Part shown: positions 1 through 12,604 of the stretch, piece after piece
Position numbering within the stretch: the first letter of the stretch is position 1
Layout: the number at the start of each line of letters is the position of its first letter
Assembly: GCA_022414725.1 (NCBI GenBank)
Contig: CM039462.1
Coordinates: 19,302,868 to 19,366,867, forward strand
From: Microglena sp. YARC
Lineage: Eukaryota; Chlorophyta; Chlorophyceae; Chlamydomonadales; Chlamydomonadaceae
DNA length: 64,000 nucleotides
Direction: 5' to 3'
Notes under the pieces: generated by a model
Told to the model about the DNA's origin: nothing
The model's database searches: none
What the model saw: only the letters and a program-made list of their open reading frames with translations
Program-made: the position numbers and the translations under genes

Positions 1-1790
1 AAAGCCTGACCAGTGTTTCCAACGGTCAGGCTTTTGTAGGAAAGCCTGACCAGGCTGTTTTTTCCAACGGTCAGGCTTTTTCGGCTAGGAAAGCCTGACC
101 AGTGTTTCCAACGGTCAGGCTTTTGTAGGAAAGCCTGACCAGTGTTTCCAACGGTCAGGCTTTTGTAGGAAAGCCTGACCAGTGTTTTCCAACGGTCAGG
201 CTTTTGTAGGAAAGCCTGACCAGTGTTTCCAACGGTCAGGCTTTTGTAGGAAAGCCTGACCAGTGTTTCCAACGGTCAGGCTTTTGTAGGAAAGCCTGAC
301 CAGTGTTTTTCCAACGGTCAGGCTTTTGTAGGAAAGCCTGACCAGTGTTTCCAACGGTCAGGCTTTTTGTAGGAAAGCCTGACCAGTGTTTCCAACGGTC
401 AGGCTTTTGTAGGAAAGCCTGACCAGTGTTTTCCAACGGTCAGGCTTTTTGTAGGAAAGCCTGACCAGTGTTTCCAACGGTCAGGCTTTTGTAGGAAAGC
501 CTCAGGCTTTGTAGTAAAGGCCTGACCAGTGTTTCCAACGGTCAGGCTTTTGTAGGAAAGCCTGACCAGTGTTTCCAACGGTCAGGCTTTTGTTAGGAAA
601 GCCACCAGTTCAGCCAACGGTTTTGTAGGAAAGCCAAGGTCAGGCTTCTTGTACCAGTTTTCCAAGCCTGACCAGTGTTTCCAACGGTCACAAGTGTTTC
701 CAACGGTCAGGCTTTTGTAGGAAAGCCTGACAGTGTTTCCAACGGTCAGGCTTTTGTAGGAAAGCCTGACCAGTGTTTCCAACGGTCAGGCTTTTGTAGG
801 AAAGCCTGACCAGTGTTTCCAACGGTCAGGCTTTTGTAGGAAAGCCTGACCAGTGTTTCCAACGGTCAGGCTTTTTGTAGGAAAGCCTGACCAGTGTTTC
901 CAACGGTCAGGCTTTTAGGAAAGCCTGACCAGTGTTTTCCAACGGTCAGCTTTTGTAGGAAGCCTGACCAGTGTTTCCAACGGTCAGGCTTTTGTAGGAA
1001 AGCCTGACCAGTGTTTCCAACGGTCAGGCTTTTGTAGGAAAGCCTGACCAGTGTTTCCAACGGTCAGGCTTTTGTAGGAAAGCTGACCAGTGTTTCCAAC
1101 GGTCAGGCTTTTGTAGGAAAGCCTGACCAGTGTTTCCAACGGTCAGGCTTTTGTAGGAAAACCTGACCAGTGTTTCCAACGGTCAGGCTTTTGTAGGAAA
1201 GCCTGACCAGTGTTTCCAACGGTCAGGCTTTTGTAGGAAAGCCTGACCAGGTTTCCAACGGTCAGGCGGCTTTTGTAGGAAAGCCTGACCAGTGTTTCCA
1301 ACGGTCAGGCTTTTGTAGGAAAGCCTGACAGTGTTTCCAACGGTCAGGCTTTTGTAGAAAGCCTGACCATGTTTCCAACGGTCAGGCTTTTGTAGGAAAG
1401 CCTGACCAGTGTTTTCCAACGGTCAGGCTTTTGTAGGAAAAGCCTGACCAGTGTTCCAACGGTCAGGCTTTTGGAAAGCTTGAACGGTCAGGTGTAGGAA
1501 GCCTGACAGTTTGTCATGGCTTTGTAGGAAAGCCTGACCACGGTCAGGCTGATTTGCTTTTGTAGGAAAGCCTGTACCAGTGTTTCCAACGGTCAGAGGC
1601 AGCTTTTGTAAAAGCCTGGACATGTAACGGTCTTTTGTAGGAAGCCTGACCAGAAGGTCAGCTTTTGTAGGACCGCTGACCAGTGTTTCCAACTTAGGAA
1701 AGCCTGACAGACTGTTTCCAACGGTCTTTTGTAGGAAAGCCTGACCAGTGTTTCCAACGGTCAGCTTGTACTGACTGTTCCCGGTCCTAT
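1..1790. repeat. 40-bp tandem array with a hairpin in every unit
   Basis: About 44 head-to-tail copies of a 40-bp unit. Each unit holds the inverted pair AAAGCCTGACC and GGTCAGGCTTT (11-bp stem) separated by about 12 bases, then TGTAGG. Copies are near identical in the first 1.4 kb and decay toward 1,790, with many 1-bp indels. Translations of the array are chance frames. It lies downstream of the last PMS2 exon seen, so it may be intronic. Confidence 0.95.
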
Positions 1791-1957
1791 GACTCTAGTG
1801 TCCTTGAACTAGAGTCAGTGTTTCCCACTAATAACCTGGTCCAATGTTTGTAGGAAACCTGGTCAGTGTTTTGTAGGAACCCTCATTCATATCTGAATCC
1901 TCGTGCTGAGGGTTTGTGTCGGGAGACTCAACCTCTTTGGGTGAAATTCTTCCTTGA

Positions 1958-2155
1958 AAGATCATAATGTATGTATGTATGTAATGCATGTATGTATGTT
2001 ATGTATGTTATCAGCCCAGGGGTAAGGCCAAATAGGCTAAAGAGACTTGCCCAACCGGGATAGGAAGGGCTTAAAAAGAGAAAAATAATTAATGAATTGA
2101 ACCCCAAACAATCATTTTACCAACGGGGGCCCTGAGTTCATGCTACATGACAATA
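1958..2155 (-). mobile_element. CATA-tailed short retroposon (family 1)
   Basis: Read on the minus strand it runs from the block rich in GGCCCCCGT through GCCCTTCCT to a terminal ACTGTAAC-like end and a (CATA)n tail, seen on the plus strand as (GTAT)n at 1,967-2,000. Related copies lie near 15.3, 17.7, 17.9, 36.0 and 39.3 kb. No coding capacity. Probably SINE-like, or the 3' end of a LINE. Confidence 0.7.
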
Positions 2156-2164
2156 CAAAACAAA

Positions 2165-2190
2165 AAAAGGCTCACCCTGATATGTGAATA
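2165..2190 (-). repeat. Extra copy of the PMS2 exon 7 donor junction
   Basis: Repeats the last bases of PMS2 exon 7 and its donor (minus: CACATATCAGG then GTGAGCC and a T-rich start of intron), about 150 bp downstream of the true junction. A (CA)n and poly-C tract separates the two copies. Confidence 0.75.
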
Positions 2191-2225
2191 TGCAGCTTGG
2201 TGAGACAGCGGCTTTGGTTCAGGAT

Positions 2226-2247
2226 CCAGCGGAGCCCCCCCCCCCCC

Positions 2248-2298
<51 letters not shown>
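2226..2298. repeat. Poly-C and (CA)n tract
   Basis: C13 followed by a CA microsatellite, between the two copies of the PMS2 exon 7 donor. Confidence 0.95.
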
Positions 2299-2301
<3 letters not shown>

Positions 2302-2320
2302 CAAACAAAAAAAGGCTCAC

Positions 2321-2369
2321 CCTGATATGTGAATCTTCTCCTCAACCTCATCTGCTCCTCCTGGACCAC
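2321..2369 (-). CDS. PMS2: PMS2 exon 7
   Basis: Forty-nine bases encoding [16 protein letters not shown] between acceptor CCCCCAG and donor GTGAGC. The phase fits exon 6 exactly (G+GT). The ISG sits where PMS2 proteins have (Y/V)xG before the FIS/FLS strand, so assignment rests on phase, order and this short match. Confidence 0.65.
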
Positions 2370-4115
2370 CTGGGGGCGGTAAGGTGAATGTGTGTGTTGG
2401 TGAGGTGAATGTGTGTGTTGGTGAGGTGAATGTGAGTGTTGGTGAGGTGAATGAGTGTGGTGGTAAGGGTATAAGGTGTTGTGGTGGCAAGGTAATGTGT
2501 GTTGTTGGTGCAAGGTGAATGTGTGGTGTTGGGTGAGGGTGAATGTGTGTGGTGGTGGTGGTGAGGTGAATGTGTGTGACATGTGGTTGGTTGGTGAGTG
2601 AATGTGTGTGGTGGCGAGGTGTATGTGTGTGTTTGGTGAGGTGAATTGTATGTGTGTGGCGAGGTGAATGTGTGTGGTGGTGAGGTGAATGTGTGTGTTG
2701 GTGAGGTGAATGTGTTGGTGGTGCGAGGTGAATGTGTGTGTGGTGAGGTGAATGTGTGTGTGTGGCGAGGTGAATGTGTGTGTTGGTGAGGTGAATGTGT
2801 GTGTGGTGAGGGTGAATGTGTGTGTTGGGTGAGGTGAATGGAGTGTGGTGGTAGGTGAAAGGTGTGCTGTGTGTTGGAGTGTGATGCTGTTCGGTGAAGG
2901 TGAATGTGTGTGGTGGTGGTGTGAATGTGTATGGTGGTGAGGGAATGTGTGTGTGGCAGGTGAAGGTGATGTGTGTGGTTGGTGAGGTGAATGTGTGTGG
3001 CGAGGTTTGGTGTGTTGGTTGTAGGTGAATGTGTGTGTTGGTGAAGGTGAAATGTGTGTGTTGGTGAGGTGAATGATGTGGTGTTTGTGAATGGTGTGGT
3101 GTGTGGTGAATGAATGAAGGTGTGAAATGTGTGTTTGGTGTAGGGTGAGTGTGTGTTGTTTGGTGGGTGAATGTGTGTGTTGGTGAGGTGAATGTGTGTG
3201 TTGGGGTGAGGTGTGTGTTGGTGGTGAGGTGAATGTGTGTGTTGGTGAAGAATGAATGTGTGTGTTGATGAGGTGAATGTTGTGTGTTGGTGAGGTGAAT
3301 GTGTGTGGTGGTGGTGTGAATGTGTGTGTAGTTGGTTGATGGTGAATTGTGTAGGTGGTTTGTGTGTTGGTGATGACATGGTTGTCGGTGGCGAAGTGGT
3401 GTGTTTATGAAGATGAGTAGAAATGTTGTGGTGGTGAATGAAATTGTGTGTTGATCGGTTGAGGTGAGTGTGTTGGTGAATGTGTGTCGTTGGTGAGGTG
3501 AATGTGGTGTGTTGGTGAGAGTGAATAGTGTGTGTTGATCGAGGTGAATGTGTGTGTTGGTGAGGTGAAATGTGTGTGTTGTGAGTGACATGTGGTGTGT
3601 TGGTGAGGTGAATGTGTGTGTTGGTGAGGTGAATGTGTAAATGGTGGTTGGGGTGCATGTGTGTGTTGGTTTGAGGTGGAATGTGTGTGTTGGTCGAGGT
3701 GAATGTGTGTGTGTGGTGAGGTGAAATGTGTGTGTGAGGTGAATGTGTATGGGTGAGGTGAATGATGTGTTGGTGAGGTGAATGTGTGGTGAGGTGGTGG
3801 TTGTGAGGTGAATGTGTGTGTTGGTGAGGTGAATGTGTGTGTTGGTGAGGTGAATGTGTGTGTTGGTGAGGTGAATGTGTATGGTGGTGAGGTGAATGTG
3901 TGTGTTGGTGAGGTGAATGTGTATGGTGGTGAGGTGAATGTGTGTGTTGGTGAGGTGAATGTGTGTGTTGGTGAGGTGAATGTGTATGGTGGTGAGGTGA
4001 ATGTGTGTGTTGGTAAGGTGAATGTGTGTGTTGGTAAGGTGAATGTGTGTGGTGGTAAATGTTTGGGTGCGGAGGTGGCCGGAATAGTTCAAACAGCAAC
4101 AAACAGACAGAGACG

Positions 4116-4205
<90 letters not shown>

Positions 4206-7200
4206 CGAGTGGAACTGTTGGCTTCAGCCCCGGGACCCTGTGGGGTCCTAGGGGGGCTAAAGCGACAAGTCCTAGGCAGTGGCGCAAGCGACAAGTAAAA
4301 TTGGCGACAGGATGTTGGCAACAGAATCGAGCGGACCGAAGCCACTTATTTACGAGACCGTTGGCTGGCGTGTCAGGCTTTGTCTTGGAGGGGCGGTCGG
4401 ACAACCGGACAATGGGGTGACCCAGATGGGGGGCTTCACCAAAAAACAGAACTCTGGACACAAGGTAGACACAAGGTAGACACGAGATGTAGGTAACGTT
4501 TTTACTGCCAAAGACTGCGAGCAGCCAAATTGCTGGCTGAAGCTATGTAACCAAGTTCAAGTTCAAGTAGGTTGAGACACAGACATACAGACAGGCACGG
4601 GTGGAACTGTAGGCCTCAGCCCCGGGACCCTGGGGGTCCTAGGGGGGGCTAGAGCAAAAACAAATTGTGAAGCACCTGAGAGTGGCACATCAAAGTCCAA
4701 GGGGGTCCTAGGGGGTCCTAGGGGGGCTAAAGCAAAAACAAATTGTTGAGTACTTGAGAGCGACACATCCAAGTCTAAGTGGGTCCTAGGGGGTCCTAGA
4801 GGGGCTAAAGCGAAAACATATGGTTGAGTACCTGAGAGTGGCACATCCAAGTCCAAGGGGGTCCTAAGGGGTCCTAGGGGGGCTCCGCCAAAACTAACTG
4901 TGAGGCACCTGAGAGTGGCACGTCAAAGTCCAAGGGGGTCCTAGGGGGGCTTCAGCGAAAACAAATTGTGCAGCACCTGAGAGCGGCACATGAAAGTCCA
5001 AGGGGGTCCTAGGGGGGCTCTGCCCAAAACAAATTGTGCAGCACCTGAGAGTGGCACATCCAAGTCCAAGGGGGTCCTAGGGGGGCTAAAACGAAAACAA
5101 ATTGTGAAGCACCTGAGAGTGGCAAATCGAAGTCCAAGGGCTGCAGTGTATCTGCCACTTTGGTCCCAAACACATTAATGATGTTATCGCGGAGGGTTGA
5201 GCTTCCTCCTCGAGTGGAGATGACGACACTTCGAGAGCCCTTGCCAGCTTGGTTGGTAGCTAGCATGCGAACCTGGAGTAATGAGGTTGGGCGACGATAG
5301 TCAAGTTAGTGGAAAGTATCAGTAAATATGCACTGTTTTCTTTTTATGTCGCGGAGGGTTGAGCTTCCTCCTTGAGTGGAGATGATAACACTTTGAGAGC
5401 CCTTCTTTGCTTGATTGGTAGCTAGCATGCGAACCTGGAGTTTGGTGTGTGGGGGGGTACAGGAACACAGGAAGCAGGGTGTGTGTGTGTGTGTGTGTAT
5501 GTGTGGTAGAGTTGCTTGGTTGGTAGCTAGCATGCAAACCCCGAGTTACGAGGTTGGGTGACGACAGTCGAATAAGTCGACAGTACCAGTTCATATGCAC
5601 TGTTTTCTAAACATTGTTTTGGGCGCTCTAAATGTGTGATTTAACAGCAGGAATTAAAGCAGTCCCTATGCTCTAAACATGACTTTTAACACCAGAAATT
5701 ACAATCGTCCCGATGCAGTTCTGCGAAACCAAATCACGTTTTCCCTCTATAATGATTGTTTGCGTAAACCTTTTCGACCCACTTCGTTGCCGCCCAAGCA
5801 CGCGACGAAGGTACAGGCTGGCCGTCTGGCCTGCAACGAAGTGGGTCGAAGAGGTTTACGCAAGAGATTCTTCAAGATATCATCATAAAGGGAAAACGTG
5901 ATAACTGGATGATCACTGTTTTCTTTTCGGCTACCAGCACCAGCCTCTAGGCAGCTCCCTGGCAGACAAGTGTAGACAGGCATCCATGCTGAGGTACCGC
6001 AGCACTGTTTCTCCTCCCCCCCCAACCCCCCCAACCACGCCGTTTCCTTCACCCCCCCCCCCCACACACACACCAACCACCACCACTCTCGCTGTTTCCT
6101 TTAGCCTCCACCCCCTTCCCGCTCCTGCTGTTGCTCAATGGGAAGTGGATCCACATCCAGGATGATCACTGTTTTCCTTTTTGGCTACCAGCACCAGCTT
6201 CTAGGCAGCTCCCTGGCAGACAAGTGTAGACAGGCATCCATGCTGAGGTACCGCAGCACTGTTCCTCCTCCCCCCCAACCCCGCGTTTTCCTTCACCCCC
6301 CCCCCCCTACACACACACACACACACACACCAACCACCACCACTCTCGCTGTTTCCTTTAGCCTCCACCCCCTTCCCGCTCCTGCTGTTGCTCAATGGGA
6401 AGTGGATCCACCTCCTCACTCCTCTTCAAAATCTCAGGGAGCTGCGTCAACTAGTCATTCGTGACACTGCAATTTCTGACCTGACCCCTCTCTCTATGCT
6501 ATCCGCATTGGAAAGACTGCACATGGCTAGGACTTGGGTATCTGATACGTCCCCACTCAGAAATTTGGCAGTATCAGTAGAAGTTATCCCACGCAAGAAT
6601 TTTCTCTGAATAGTAGAGTATTGAACAGGCTCCAGTCTTATCATCTCCCCAACCAACACTATTTCAACTCGTGGATGATCACTGCTTTCCTTTTCGGCTA
6701 CTTTATCATTTGCATCCTATACTGCTTTACATCACATACTACTTCACGCTGCCGACCCATTTCGGATTGTTAGCTGTAGCACATGTAAGCTTACTTTTAT
6801 TTTCAGCTCCTAGCACCAGCTTCTAGGCAGCTCCCAAAGACTGCCACTGGGCCAAACCCAAAGATTCCAGGAGCACCGGAAAGCTGACGATAACAGCTTC
6901 CGGGTGCCTAAGTCGCTTAAGTTTTGGATGAAGAGTGAGCCCAGGGAGCTGCCTAGAAGCTGCTGCTAGAAGCTGAAAATAAAAGTTTTGGATGAAGAGT
7001 GAGCCCAGGGAGCTGCCTAGAAGCTGCTGCTAGAAGCTGAAAATAAAAGTTTTGGATGAAGAGTGAGCCCAGGGAGCTGCCTAGAAGCTGCTGCTAGAAG
7101 CTGAAAATAAAACTATGCTTACATGTGCTACAGCCGACAATCCGAATTGGGTCGGCAGCGTGAAGTAGTATGTGATGTAAAGCAGTATAGGATGCAAATG

Positions 7201-7797
7201 ATAAAGTAGTGCATGACGTACATGGTGTGAAGGGGTCTGTTGGTGATGTTGATTGCTAAACGATATGCATGCGTCTTTTGGTGATGTAAAGGAGTATATG
7301 ATGTATTTGATGTAAATGATTCAGTCGTGTATGATGTATATGGTATGCATGGGTCTGTTGATGATCTTAAATGATATGCATGTGTCTGTTGGTGATGTAA
7401 AGGAGTATATGATGTATTTGATGTAAATGATTCAGTCTTGTATGATGGGTCTGTTGGTGATGTAATGCATGGTATGCATGGGTCTGTTGATGATCTTAAA
7501 TGATATGCATGTGTCTGTTGGTGATGTAAAGGAGTATATGATGTACATGATGTAAGTGATAAAGTAGTATATGATATGCATTGGTATGTTATTTTGTGTT
7601 CACAGCTGAATAACTCCGACTGCACCTGCACAGCGATCACTTCATGCACTGATATACAACAATAATCGTACCTTGGTGCTTATAAGGGCGTAGGCTTGCA
7701 GTACAACCACCATCTTGGCATACTCTCGCTTTACGTTCTTCAGGAGTTCCTTGTGCAGAATAAATCAGTATATTAGATTGATATAAATAAATGAATA

Positions 7798-7844
<47 letters not shown>

Positions 7845-10775
7845 TAACAATAATAATCATAAAAATAATAATCATCATAATGATGATGATAATGATAATG
7901 ATAATGATAATAAATATAAATCAGTATATTACGACTAACATATATAAATTCGGGGATCATCAGTCATGGTTGATCGTGGGTTGGCAAGGTGGGTTTTCCA
8001 CTGTTTTTCGTTTTGGCGAAGCCCCCTTTTCATGGGGGCGGGAGCCCCCAGATTCACCCCATCGTCCGTTTGTCCGTCTGACGTCCGACCGATGACCAAG
8101 ACGAAGCCTGACACGTCAGCCAACTGTTTTATGACTAACTGGCTTCAGTCAGCTTCATGGTTGCCACCAGTCGTTCCGTCTCACTCTCCGCCAATATATA
8201 TTTATATATATTTATATATATGTTTTGCGTCCCTAGCGATGCTTAAAGGGACTTACTGTTTTGGCTGCACTGAGAAGCTTCTAGGCAGCCACGCCTTCCT
8301 TCTGACCCCAGTATGCCTCCCTACTCACCCCCACTGATTTTGTTTTGGCTTCAATTAGAAGCTTCTAGGCAGCCACAACTACTTTCTCACACCAGCATGC
8401 CTCCCTACTCACCCCCACTCTTCTTTTGTGTGCTACAATTAGAAGCTTCTAGGCAGCCACGCCTTCCTTCTGACCCCAGTATGCCTCCCTACTCACCCCC
8501 ACTGATTTTGTTTTGGCTTCAATTAGAAGCTTCTAGGCAGCCACAACTACTTTCTCACACCAGCATGCCTACCTACTCACCCCCACTCTTCTTTTGTGTG
8601 CTACAATTAGAAGCTTCTAGGCAGCCACAACTACCTTCTCACACCAGCATGCCTCCCTACTCACCCACTGATTTTGTTTTGGCTTCAATTAGAAGCTTCT
8701 AGGCAGCCACAACTACTTTCTCACACCAGCATGCCTCCCTACTCACCCCCACTCTTCTTTTGTGTGCTACAATTAGAAGCTTCTAGGCAGCCACAACTAC
8801 CTTCTCACACCAGCATGCCTCCCTACTCACCCCCACTGATTTTGTTCTGGCTTCAATTAGAAGCTTCTAGGCAGCCACAACTACTTTCTCACACCAGCAT
8901 GCCTCCCTACTCACCCCCACTCTTCTTTTGTGTGCTACAATTAGAAGCTTCTAGGCAGCCACAACTACCTTCTCACACCAGCATGCCTCCCTACTCACCC
9001 CCACTGATTTTGTTTTGGCTTCAATTAGAAGCTTCTAGGCAGCCACAACTACTTTCTCACACCAGCATGCCTCCCTACTCACCCCCACTCTTCTTTTGTG
9101 TGCTACAATTAGAAGCTTCTAGGCAGCCACGCCTTCCTTCTGACCCCAGTATGCCTCCCTACTCACCCCCACTGATTTTGTTTTGGCTTCAATTAGAAGC
9201 TTCTAGGCAGCCACAACTACTTTCTCACACCAGCATGCCTCCCTACTCACCCCCACTCTTCTTTTGTGTGCTACAATTAGAAGCTTCTAGGCAGCCACAA
9301 CTACTTTCTCACACCAGCATGCCTCCCTACTCACCCCCACTGATTTTGTTTTGGCTTCAATTAGAAGCTTCTAGGCAGCCACAACTACTTTCTCACACCA
9401 GCATGCCTCCCTACTCACCCCCACTCTTCTTTTGTGTGCTACAATTAGAAGCTTCTAGGCAGCCACAACTTCCTTCTCACACCAGCATGCCTCCCTACTC
9501 ACCCCCACTGATTTTGTTTTGGCTTCAATTAGAAGCTTCTAGGCAGCCACAACTACTTTCTCACACCAGCATGCCTCCCTACTCACCCCCACTCTTCTTT
9601 TGTGTGCTACAATTAGAAGCTTCTAGGCAGCCACAACTACCTTCTCACACCAGCATGCCTCCCTACTCACCCCCACTGATTTTGTTTTGGCTTCAATTAG
9701 AAGCTTCTAGGCAGCCACAACTACTTTCTCACACCAGCATGCCTCCCTACTCACCCCCACTCTTCTTTTGTGTGCTACAATTAGAAGCTTCTAGGCAGCC
9801 ACAACTACCTTCTCACACCAGCATGCCTCCCTACTCACCCCCACTGTTTTTGTTTTGGCTTCAATTAGAAGCTTCTAGGCAGCCACAACTACCTCCTCAC
9901 ACCAGCATGCCTCCCTACTCACCCCCACTGTTTTTGTTTTGGCGTCACTTAGAAGCTTCTAGGCAGGCACACCTACCTTCTCATTCCAGCATGCCTCCCT
10001 TCTCACCCCCACTCTTTCGTTTTCGTTTTGGCTACAATTAAGTGCTTCTAGGCAGCCACAACTGCCTTCTCACACCAGCATGCCTCCCTACTCACCCCCA
10101 CTGTTTTTGTTTTTGTTTTTGTTATTGCTACACTTAGAAGCTTCTAGGCAGCCACACCTACCTTCTGACCCCAGCATGCCTCCCTACTCACCTCTACTGT
10201 TTTTGTTTTTGTGCGACGCGGCGCAAATTGATGCGACCCCAGTGCGACACGCTGCCCCCCGTGTGTATGTGTGTGTGTTGGCTGTGAACACCCACCCACA
10301 CACACACTACCACCCCCCACTCCACACACACACACACACACACACATCGCCTACCTTGTGCCGGACAGGAAGGGTCTTGAACAAATCTTGTACTCCTATA
10401 GTGATCCCAACACCATACCAACACCATGGTGGTCCCCCCACCCCACCCACACACCCACCCATCCACCCACACACACACACACACAACGCCTACCTTGTGC
10501 CGGACAGGAAGGGTCTTGAACAAATCTTTCACTCCTATGGTGGTCCCAACACCACGGGGACAGGGAGTCTGGGAGGAGATGTGGCCCTCATGGTCAAACA
10601 TGATTTTGGTGCCCACCTACAGAGTGACGAGTGGGGGGTGGGGTGAGTGTGGGGTGTGTGTGTGTGTTGTGGGGGGGGGGGGATGTGGCCCTCATGGTCA
10701 AACATGATTTTGGTGCCCACTTACAGAGTGACGTGTGAGTGGTGGGGTGAGGTGTGGGTGTGTGTTTGCGGGTGT

Positions 10776-10825
<50 letters not shown>

Positions 10826-11518
10826 GATGTGCCCTCATGGTCAAACATCATTTTAGTGCCCACCTGCAGAGTGACGTGTGGGTGTGGGTGTGGGTGTGCG
10901 GGTGGTGTAGTGTGGGTGCGTGGGTGTGTGGGTGAGTGGGTGGGGGTGTGGGGGGGGGGGGGGAGGAGATGTGGCCCTCATGGTCAAACATGATTTTGGT
11001 GCCCACCTGCAGAGTGGGGTTGCAGCATTAAGATTCTAGTGGACAGAAAATAATACATACGGGCATGTATGGGGTGTGTTGTGGGCGTGAGGGTGGGGGG
11101 GTGGGGGTGGGGGGGGGAGTGTTTGAACACTCATCCGAAGTGCCCACCTGCAGAGTGAGGTTGCAATAGTAAGGTGATGCACTTCAAGTGGACAGAAAAG
11201 AATGCATGTGGCATGTATGTGGGTGGGTGTGGGTGGGTGAGTGGGTGGGTGCTCATAGTGTGTGTGGGTGGGTGGGTGGGTGTGGGTGGGTGTGGGTGGG
11301 TGGGTGTGGGTGGGTGTGGGTGGGTGAGTGGGTGGGGTACTCATAGTGTGTGGGTGTGTGTGTGTGTGTGTGTGGGTGAGTGGGTGGGGTACTCATAGTG
11401 TGTGTGGTGGTGGTGGTGGTGGTGGTGGTGGTGGGGGGGGGGGATGATGGCCCTCATGGTCAAACGTGATTTTGGTGCTCACCTGCAGAGTGACGTGTGT
11501 GTGCATGTATATGAGTGT

Positions 11519-11549
<31 letters not shown>

Positions 11550-12569
11550 GGGGGGGGCATGCTTTTGGTGCACACCTGCAGAGTGAGGTTGCAACTGTAA
11601 GATGATGCACTTCGATGACTGTTCAAGTGGACAGAAAAATAACACATGTGGGCATGTATGTGGGGGTGGGGTGGGGGTGGGTGGGGTGGGGGTCGGGGTG
11701 GTGGGTGTGGGTGTGGGTGTGGTGTGGGTGGGTGTGGGTGTGGGTGTGGGGTGGGGTGGGGTGGGGGAGGATGGGGTGGGGGAGGGGGGGGGGGGGGAGG
11801 GAAGGAAGGTGTGTGTGTGGTACTCAAAGTGTGTATTGTGGGTGTGGGTGGGTGGGGCAGATGTGAAATCGTGTACGGCTCTGTGAGCCTTACTGCCCAT
11901 ATCCGAGTGAAATACTCTAGCTAACTCAGATACGTCGTTGCCATACAGTTGCCGATTGACATACAATATACAGATACTCCGATTGACATACTCTAGCTAA
12001 CTCAGATACGTCGTTGCCATACAGTTGCCGATTGACATACAATATACAGATACGCTGATTGACGTACAATAGCTAACTCAGATACGCCGTTGCAGGTTGA
12101 ACCCTATGATTAGAAATTAAGACTGATCCAAGACCGGAATCGAGATCATAATTATGGGACCCACTTGCCCACATTTCATTTTTGGGCTACTCATGGCAGC
12201 ATCCCGCCAGCTCCATGAGCCAGCCACTGCAGGGATCCCCCCCCCCCCCCCCCCCCCCCCTCCAAAAAAAACACTCTCAGGGGGTGCTCCCCCCCCCCCC
12301 AGCTCTAGGCGCTGCCCCCTGGGGCGGCCCTTCGGGCCGCCCAGAAAATAGCTGTATGGACGCTTTTCTTGGAGGAGGCTTAAAAACAAAACTGAGCCAC
12401 TGGGTCCAGCCCAAAGCTTCCAGTCGCATTAGAATGCTCGCCATGTCAGCTGTAAGACGCACCAGCCAGATTCAAATTGGGCTTGAGTAAGGGGGAAAGG
12501 AGCTGTCTAGAAGCTGCTGCGCGTAGCCCAAAAAAGAAACAGCGAGAATCTTGTTTGCCCCCCCCCCCC

Positions 12570-12604
<35 letters not shown>

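Noticed and set aside
1..1790. CRISPR array
   Set aside because: Units are contiguous with no unique spacers, and the host is a eukaryote.
2317..4461. Minus-strand open frames of 665 and 714 codons rich in His/Thr/Ser/Pro
   Set aside because: They are translations of a 21-bp minisatellite; residue periodicity equals the DNA period and no domain is present.
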